64,000 bases of DNA from Apoda limacodes (Eukaryota > Arthropoda > Insecta > Lepidoptera > Limacodidae). Below are positions 49,901-60,000 of this stretch, one piece after another. The notes under the pieces were generated by a model, which did not search any database, was not told the origin of the DNA, and saw only the letters and a list, made by a program, of their open reading frames with translations. The stretch's first letter is position 1, and each line of letters opens with the position of its first letter. A program made the position numbers and the translations under genes. Location: assembly GCA_946406115.1 (NCBI GenBank), contig OX291543.1, forward strand, positions 30,220,815-30,284,814. The letters run 5' to 3'.

Positions 49901-52900
49901 AAAAATCTGAAAAAATAACACGATAAGAGCTTAATAATACTTTAAACGAAAATTGTTTTGAACAAGATCAGTTACAAATTTTTCAGATACTTATCTGCAA
50001 CGATTATCAGTCTCCAGAACCCTAACTTAATAAGTGTACGACACTTAGCCGATATTTTTAAATTAGTTTCGTTATAAGTAGGATCAAAAAGATATAGTAG
50101 CTACGCTGTTAAGATTATTTATTTATTTTATGTGCTAAGATAAAAATATTTTATCCTAAAATAACTTTAAAAATTAATAGTCCGTCACGTTATAGTCTTA
50201 TTACCTTTAGACCGTGAAATTCCAAGAAGTTTTGAAATATAAGTGCTTTATTTATTTAACAAATAAAATATAAAAGCTACAATACAATAAGTGGGTATAA
50301 TTTATAGCGACACCCAGTACTACGATACAGTTGGTATCGACAAGTGCAACAATGTATCATATCTTGACATTCTGAGAGCTTTAATTGCTTAGATCGTGGC
50401 TCTGATATACAGCATACCTGTGTGTAGTTGACTTTCATCGTATTGGCGCATTGCGGTTAAAGCAAGCAAAAAAGTCGGAATAGGTCACGCACCTTTTTCT
50501 CTTCCTATGAACATTTTTAATGATTTTTTTCTAACGAATATGCGATGCGAGCTAATGTAACTCAAAAAAACCAAGTCCGTGTCATATTCGAATTAAGTTA
50601 GGGTTCCGAAGAATGGAAATTATTGCAAATACACATCTTAAAAAAATGTGAACCTATTTAGTTAAAAATAATTCGTTAAAGTGTTTATAGAGTAAAAGTT
50701 AAAATCATGTTTTTTTTTCCAAGTTTAGAAACACAATTTAAATACTAAAACGAGGAACACGGGACTCTTGAAGCTAAAAACCCCCACAAGATACATCTCA
50801 AAGAAATAAAAAGCTAGAAACCTGAAATTAATTTTCAAATACTTATTCAATAACACCTTACAAAAAGGGTCCCGCGTAAAATAATTTTTATCCCTAATTT
50901 TATTAATTTTAAATTGTCTGTAGCTCTAAATTGTCTTGTCTCAAAAAAGAACTTTGTCTAAAATTTCAATAGGATCGATGTCAATAACAGGCTGTGACTT
51001 ATTTTATTTTTTTACACCACTAAAGTTGCAAACAAGCTTACGGTCCGTCGGATGGTAAGAGGTCACCGTAGACTATGGACGCTTGCAACACCAGGGGTAT
51101 CACTTGCGCGTTACCGACCCTTCAAAAATCTAATAACTTCTTTCTTGAAGAACCCCATACTGTAGTCCTTAGCGAAAACCTTGGCAGGAATCTCATTCCA
51201 CAACCCAATAGCGTTCGCGGGAGGAAGTCTCACTGAAACCGCATTGTACGCGACAATTTCGGTTCTAAATTGTGAGAATTAATAACCTGCCGGTAGCGAG
51301 CAGTGCGATGGTGTAGAAAGTAGAACAATACCCTGGTGTTGCAAGCGTCCATAGGCGACGGTGACCGCTTCCCATCAGGCGGACCGTAAGCTTGTTTGCC
51401 ACCTTAGTGGTATAAAAAAAAAAAAAAAAAAATCCTCAGAACACATCCCATTGTACAAACGGTAGAAAACACATAGGGAGGCAAATTCTCTGCTCAGATT
51501 TAAGGGCTCGATACGGCAACTGAGTTTGGGATTGTTAAAAGGGCCAAGCTGGTATCCGTGTGCAGTAGTACTCCATATGGTGCCGAACTTGCGACTAGTA
51601 AAGCAACAACCTTTGCACCGACGATAAGTAATGCTTCGCTCTGTTGAGAACATAATTATAAATATTGCAAAGTATTTTTAATAGTTACATAATCTCATTA
51701 ATAATTAATTACATACCTCGGTACCAATTTGCGTCTTCCGCGCTATTAATTTTACTGTGCTATTTTATGTCTAGTATATTCTCTCTTATGGACCAGGCAG
51801 GATGGCACCATTGAAAATAGAATAGCAGTTAAAGGCAAGCCGCATTCCGTGAAGTTTTTTTTTTGTTTTGAAGAAATTTCAAACTGTTTAGGTAGACATC
51901 CAAGAGTATTTTTCTTTACCAGCATTACCAGCTCAAGTTAATTCAGTAGATACCTGTAACATAGACTATATTAGCTGAATTTGTACTCACGTATTTAATT
52001 TTAATTGACAACCAAACGATTTCTACTGAATCCGAAAGATGTAAACAAACTTTTTTTGAAACTCCATGTTGTTTACCCATATAGGGTATCATCATATGCA
52101 TCACAATAGATGTTTTTCTTTAGCTTTCAAGGTGTAATTCTAGTTTATGGTAGACGTTTTCATATATGGAATAGCTCACTGGTATAATTATTGCAGGAGG
52201 CGGCACCTTTCATATTTTTTAATGCATCAGGTTCCTATAAGAATGCTGTTGACGCATTAAATCAAGAATGGCGATGATAACTTAACCATTAACTTTAGCA
52301 TCTTAACTAGGAACGGAATTTTGTTTGTGCGGTTTTTTCTAGTACATATCAACATACTTAACCAATACCTGATGAAACCACTTGGTTAAATAAATAATAA
52401 AAATTTCCTTTTTTATTGACATCAAAAACAATACTTCTATATAGTAAGTACCTATTGTTTAGGTTAATTATTTGTTTCTAATTACGTAGGTTTTAATTAT
52501 TTATATTTATTTATCACGGCGAGGCTGTACCTACGTCGCATAATCAATAATCATGCAGTTGCTGTGTCATAAATATTACAAAGTTTTACCATAAAGGTTC
52601 ATTTTGTTATGTTTTGTATCATTCCCTGATACTTCTTCTCCGCCCGACCCTTTTTAATTACCAAAGGGAAATTAGCGGAACCCTATAACTACGACTTCGC
52701 TGTCCGTCCGTCCGTCCGTCCGTCTGACACCAAGCTGTATCTCATGATCCGTGATAGTTAGACAGTTGAAATTTTCGCAGAAGATGTATTTCTGTTGCCG
52801 CTATAACAACAAATACTAAAAAACAGAATAAAATAAATATTTAAAGGGGCTCCCATACAACAAACGTGCTCGATATTGATAACAGCAACAGGTAGACGCT

Positions 52901-55900
52901 TAAAATATTCACTGAATATTTAGTTATATAGTCACTTTAAAAATAAATAATTAAATTAAAAGAAAACAAACACTTAAGGGGTCTCCCATATAACAAAACC
53001 TGATTTTTTTTGCCGTTTTTTAAATAATGGTACGGAACCCATTGTGCGCGAGTCGGACTCGCACTTGGCCGATTTTTTTTCATATTTCTTGGGATCGGCT
53101 CTCGTAGCCTTTTTATGCGTACTTACTTTGGACGTTATTGTGTCGTTTCGCGTTTTAAATACACCGTCTTCATATCCTTAAAATTAAGGAATTTATATTA
53201 CCTATTAAGAAGAAAACATTGTAGTAGTGTAGTACCAAGAAACAAGAAATTGTTATATCAATTCATTTTATAATGTTGCATGTTCTTGTAACTAAAATTT
53301 TAGGATTTTCTACATAGAACATGGCACCCATATATAGATCTCAATTCTTTTGTCAGCAAAGTCGACAACGACGCATATTCGTAATATTGAACTTGGCTCT
53401 CATTTCACTTTTACGGTTTTGATTAAATATCATTACTTTTTGTACAGAAATTATAAGTATTCATCATTAATATTACATTTTTATTTGTAAAATTACTTTT
53501 CTTTTTTGTGCTATATGGCTCGCTAACACTGCGATATCACCAGGGTGAATTAAGCCGGCGTAAAACCTAACCTTAGCAGTCTTATCTTATCTATATGATT
53601 CAAGAAACAAAATATTATATTTATAGCTTTGTTGTTATAATTATCAATACTTTTCAGTTTTCTGATTTTTTCTTTTTCTTTGAACTTGGCTGGACATGCT
53701 GCCACGTGTCCGGACAATATGCAATTAATTTCATCGTTTTTTTTTTGCAGTCCAATTGATCCTCAGACAACTTCATACTGCGTCGTCGCATCACACAGAA
53801 AGAATTATACTTCACTTTGTGCTGCCCATCTTGACATGCACATATTGGAAAAACATCTGGAAGACAAAGATCATTATGAATCCGAAATAGATTTTTTTAA
53901 CCAAAATATTACAAGTGAAAGAACAGATCAATTGATTTCTCAAGTAAATAGTACGAATGTAGATGGTGCTACTCTTTTGAATTTTCCGAAGAGTTCTCAC
54001 AAAGAAATAAAGACAGACGCTGGTGCCTTTGATATTTATGACAGTCATCTTAATAATGTTTACCGAAGAAAGAAATTTAGTAAGTGTCTTTTAATATTAA
54101 ACATTTATCAAAGTCAAATACTTATTTACAATACTATAGGAATTGGTTATTGTCGTCAATATAGCATTTAATTATGTAAAAGACAGAAGTCGGTTCTATC
54201 ACTTAATTGAGTCGTCTAGGATATTTGCATTATTGCGGTTGATAACATAAATGTATTTTTTTTTATATAACGTAAAAATATAACGTAGTTATTCAACTAT
54301 AGGTATGTCCTAAATCGTAATTAACAAGTTAACAGTATAGCCATTTGAAGTTATAGGCATGGTACTATATTTCATTAATTATTCGAGATCAATGAAAAAA
54401 TATCAAATGAATATGAAAGTGAGTTATGTAGTACCTGGAGGACGGAGCCTTGCATGGTGGCTACCTAATATGGTGTAAGGTATCTTAAATTCAGCTTAAT
54501 CAACTGAATTTAGGGTTGTTACTTCATTTGCTTTAACAAAAAGTTTAAATGTGTGTCCTTATTGATTGGAATTAAAACCTTTGCCCGTTGTTAAATGCCG
54601 ATATTTAAATATATATTTCATAATCAAATGATCACTCAAATAATATAAAACATGTTAGAATACCGACCCATTTTACTGTTTAGTTTTTCATTATTCTACT
54701 GGTCCGTTATTGGTGTATTTTAAGATACTATTTATCTTTTCATATTGTAGATACATGTATGCTTTACCATCTGCCAGGTCGAAGTACCAAGGTGTCGGAC
54801 AGAGATCCACTCATTACCTGCATTGGTGAAAGGACTCATCACTCCATCGAAAATCTTGATCCCAGTACGGTGAGTCAGGCTTTCTGTTCTTTCTTTTTGT
54901 TCTTGATTTTTTATTTGAACGAAATGCACTTTATCTAGAAATAAGTGACTGTATATGGCTCAGTTACATTCGGAATCGATATCCGAAGTCAAACAATATC
55001 GAGCGTGGTCAGTCATTGACTGTGTAACACTAGTGGCACTTTTTTATGAGCTTCTCCGTATTTCAGAAAGCACGTTAAATCTTCAGTCCTGGTTGCTAAC
55101 GTACGACAGCAGTCGCTAAGCCAAATTAGTGGCTTGAAAACTATTGACAGTGGCCACTGGTTTGAAAACGTCCAACAATTCGCATTGAGGCAATGCTTTG
55201 GACTTTGGCCTAAGACTTCTTTAAGGAACAAATGAGAATAACAGTGTCAATGAGTGTTTAACGAATATACGTTCCCTTATTACAAAATCTGTGTAAAAAA
55301 GTATATTTTCATGTAAATGTGTTTGAGGTGCGGTTTAGTATATTGATATTTTCTTTGATGATTGATAAGAAATACAATTTTTTCGTTTTTTCAGACATAT
55401 TTTGTCAGCGTTTTTGGCGTAGCTAGAGATCAGTCAGCTGGTACTTTTTTGGCCTCTGCCAGTGTCCGACCACTTACTTCAACAGCAAGGAGATTACGAG
55501 AAAATTTTCCTCACAAATCTGAAGTGAAAGGAAGAAACGTTTATTATTTCAAGGTAAAGACAATACTTTGTTTTCTTTACTTAAGAGGCTTTCATTTTTT
55601 TAGCAGTTCCGACTAAATTTAATGTTTGTATTCTTCGGGATATGGTTCAGACCCTTGAAAACGTGACAACACAATTAATAAACTTTTGTTTTTTTCACTG
55701 TTTTTTTATTCAAACTTTTGGCAAAGAAATCTCCAAAGTCCTAATAGGTAATAGTTCACAACTTTGCTAAAGCATAGCCGTGATAGTGCTTTAGACCCTG
55801 AAAAAACGCATTTTTCGACAACAATGATGTGTAATAAACTATTAATTAATTTCATGTATTTCAATAAAAAAATCAGTGGATTGCGATGTACCTGCACTAC

Positions 55901-57018
55901 TCACGCACGCTTAGTTACATATCGCGTCATTCTTGTTTTAACTGTCACGTAGTACTGCCTCTCAAATAGGCAATTTCGAAAAGGGCACATCTTAAATGTT
56001 ATCTGAATATATCTCTGCATCTCTTGTGTTCGGAACATTTACATAGCCATGCGTGATCTTAAATATTATTTCAAATATTAGTAACATAAAGATTTACTAT
56101 AAATTATAACAGGGCTTTAGTAAGTGTGAATTAATGTATTTCAAATACCTCTCATTCCTCGTTAAATTGTTTTACCACATTAAAAGTGTTCCGTTGTCAA
56201 CTAGGAATTCTTACAGTTTCGTCCGTCCGTCTGTTTAGCTGTCCGTGGCTTAGCTCAGAAAGTTGTAATTTGACATGAGCTTACATATCAAACACGCCGA
56301 CTAAGTGGTAAACTAAAATTCTTTTTCTTTGTCTATCATATCCTAACACTCGTTGGATATACCTATATAGTTCGCTTAAAATTACACCTGGAAGACCGAG
56401 CTGTGCTCGTTTTTTTTAACAACGCCATCTATTTTCAAGTAGTTTTAGTATTGCTGTGTCAGTAAAAATAATAGTATTACTAGTCGCTAATAGATGCCAG
56501 GAAGAGTCATATTTTTCAGTTTATCATTGCCTGTAAACACGGATAAAACGACATTTTCTAAATATGAAATTTAGCTAGATCGATTTATCACTTTTATGAA
56601 AATCATTGGAGCCATTTCCGAGAGATTCAGACTATATATGTCGCAGGCAAATCGTAAAATTCGCCGTTTTACAATATGCCTAGGCTGTTCGTAAAATATG
56701 GAAAAGTAAGGAACAGAAATCGCACTGTATAAGTCATGTATGTTATGTTAGGTTAGGTTCAGTTTCTCTTTTGTAAACGTAGATGCGGAGCGAGCGAAGC
56801 GAGCGGAGCGTTCTAGCCAAGCTGCATATAATTATTTGTTGAGTTATATGATAATTTTTATTCCATACTTTACGATCTGCCTAGACATGTTGTTAAACTG
56901 CGAATTATACGATTTGCCTGCGACATTTATACAAGAATTGCTCGTTAAACGGTATTAGATTAATTGAGATTGCAAGTGTGGTTCCGTTTACAAAGTTTAT
57001 ACTTTAAGTCCTAATTTA

Positions 57019-57049
<31 letters not shown>

Positions 57050-60000
57050 TATTTTTGATAAATAAGTGCCATTAATAGAGTTTGTAAATAATTTTTAGAC
57101 TGCAGTTGGTGCAGCCGGTGGAATTTGGTTATCCGTGACAACATGCGGGGGAGCAGTCGATATCGAAGTTTTAACTAAGGGCAAAAAATTACATGTGGCG
57201 AAAAACATAGGTAAATTTTGGTAATCATTTTTATCTATACTAATATTATTAAGTTTGAATATAAGAGGTTATCTTTTAAATTAGTCATCTGATTTCAAAG
57301 ATTCTTTTACCAATATTTAGAATGGATTTTTAGTAAGAACATAGGCTGTAATGGTTATGATAAAAATGGCTAAAGGTTACAATGGAAGGGCTTTACGTGG
57401 TTGGAAGTATTTAACTACACTTTTACTTTTCAACTTTACAAGTGCGTGATTTAAAAGTGCCAATATTATTACATTAATATTTTTTCCAGATCCCTATTCG
57501 AAGTTCTTTGTGCCAGCTCCGATGTTGACGTCTTCTATACAGGAATCGAGTGACGAAGGTTCTATTCAATTCGATTCGAGTTCTGAAGAAGCTAAAGTGA
57601 GATATGTTATAAAAGTAACGTCATCGAGATCTAATCAAGAGGGATCCGTCATAGTAGAGGTAAATGTATTATATTGTTATATAAAGTATGTTGTATACAG
57701 TAAAGCTAACAATTTTATTTCAAAATTGATATTTTTATTCATGCCTATTAATTATTTTCAAGACTTTATTATTTTAAATATAAAATTGTGATTCAAAAAC
57801 TTTTTTCAAATCCTCTAAATACTTGAAAAAGCGTGCGAATATTATTGAATTTGTCGTTTTCTGTTCTTAAAGTAAAAAAAACCTTTACATTTTGAAACAT
57901 AAAACTGTTCATTGTGTTAATGTAGATTTGTATTAATTTCAGATAACAGCGTCAACTTCAAGGTGGGGCATTAACACTCCTGAGCTGGTGGAAGATGGGA
58001 ATATCGTGAGGGAATTGAGACAAAGACGCTCCTGTAGAACAGTAGATGTCGCCTTTTTACCGGCCACACATCAAGCTGCCGATGTTATAAGGTAAAACCA
58101 AAAAGCTATCCTACTTTTATCTATATATAGAATCTTTGGTCACGCCATAACTTCTGAACGACTGCACCAAATTGGTTTGTTCTTTTTTTGTTGTGTTTGT
58201 TATTGTTATAGAAACGTTTTTATGAAAGAAAAAAGGGACAGTAAGGGTAAACAGATTGTAATTAAGTTTTGGTAAATTGTTGTGCACACGCCGGGGAAGA
58301 TTACTAAGTGACAAACAACTAGGACCTTATTAGGAACTCGAACTCGAGCTATTCAGACTCTGGAAATCGAGAGAAAATGTATGCAAGTACATATGTATGT
58401 ATGCATTCACAGGTTTCGAGAGTTGAGTGAGACTTCCATACATTTTTGTCTTCAATTCCAGAGTCCGAACAGCTCGAGACTGTTCCCAATAAGCTTACTC
58501 GGACTCGCGTACTAAAGGGTAAACCGATTGTAATGAAATTTAGGCAAATTATTGTGCACACGCCTGGGAAGGTTTCTAAATTAGTATAATCCTTTAAGAA
58601 TAGGTGGTGCGCCAGTTGTTTGAAAAGGAGAAACAACGTTCGCTGGGTCAGCTAGTTTATAGTAAAATTTAACACAACTTAAAGTTACATTTACAGTCCG
58701 GTAACCTTTATTATATTTTGGTTAACAGCCGGTGCTGGCCAAATGTTTTCGGTTAGCGTTTTGAGGGCCGTTTTTTTTACTGTTACAACATTTTTTATTC
58801 ACACTACAGGCTTTTCAGGAAAACAATGTGAGGACTTCTGCAAAGATACGTCAAAAAGACGTATGTAAAGTCTGAAATTGCTCTCACCTCAGATGATATT
58901 AGGTCGTGCCACCATAGTGGGGATGTAGTAAAAACTGGCGGTGTTGTGTATAATGTCCTGGAATATTCTCTGTTCCATAATAAGTACCTGGAGGACAGAG
59001 CTTTGCTCGTTTTTTGAAGTGAAAACTTCTTTAGCGGCGCTGAAAGAAATGTTTTTGTGATGGGTTAAAAATGCTAAACTGGCGCAGGCTGATCGACAAT
59101 TCGTGAGACGGAAACCATAATGCCACGCCTATTTGAAAACTTCTTAACCCGTCAAGCGTCCCCATACTAAGGAAATTATCCACCCTTGCCGCGTACAAAC
59201 GAACATACACCTAACTTTATTATGTTTATTCCTCTTTATTTATTTTTAGGTATGTTCCCTAATATATACAGTATAAAAAAAAGTAATAAGAATAAGTTTA
59301 TGATAAATATAGTAAGTAATAATAAATTTATTTACTAAAAAAAAACATAGTTTTTTATATATAGCACATTACCAGGGGTCAAAATGAACTTTATGCTACT
59401 GTTAATAAAATCCAAAATCAAAATCAAAATGGCGCAATATAAATGGCGGCCGGATCAAATTACCAAAACCATTTCTGATAAAAAAATATTAAACGCACAA
59501 AATATTGTCCACCCAAAAATACTAGAACGTAGGACAGGCCATTGGCTTCACTTCTGAATACTTACAGTTAGCCTGTCTGATGACGGGTTAAGCGGCGTTG
59601 TGACCTTTTTTGTGATGGGTAAAAAAACTCTATAGGACGAATAAAAAGTAAGAGGCAATTGGGTTAGTGAAAAGATGAAAGTGTCAGTTTTTTCACTTCT
59701 GCCGGCACTCCCGGAGTGCAACTCGATTTTTTTATCAACGCTACCTATTGACGATATTGTCAAGTATCTTTAGTGTTTCTTAACAGCGCCATCTATTCTC
59801 AAGTAGCTTTAGTGTTGCTGTGTAGTTTTACTACTCGCCAATAGATGTCAGGAAGAGTCATAATTTTCAGGTTATCATTGCCTGAAAACACGGCTAAAAC
59901 GACGTTTTCTAAAAATGAAACCTATATAGCTAGATCGAATTATCGCCCCCCAAACCCCCCGCATACGAAATTTCATGAAAATCGTTGAAGCCGTTTCCGA

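Larger units (their letters stand above)
46662..51013. other. Intron 4, left part: no exon seen
   Basis: No extra exon is needed, because exon D joins exon E in frame. The repeats at 47340 and 48444 are listed separately. A short GC-richer patch at 48065-48135 ends in CAG|GTAGGT and looks exon-like but has no convincing acceptor. Confidence 0.5.

Noticed and set aside
51375..51653. 92-codon open frame on the minus strand taken as a gene
   Set aside because: Most of it is the reverse transcriptase tail of a LINE; its end is the translated A-run of the nested copy.
53680..53750. Extension of exon E to an upstream ATG
   Set aside because: The T-run and TTGCAG just before 53751 are a typical acceptor, and the family alignment starts exactly there after exon D.
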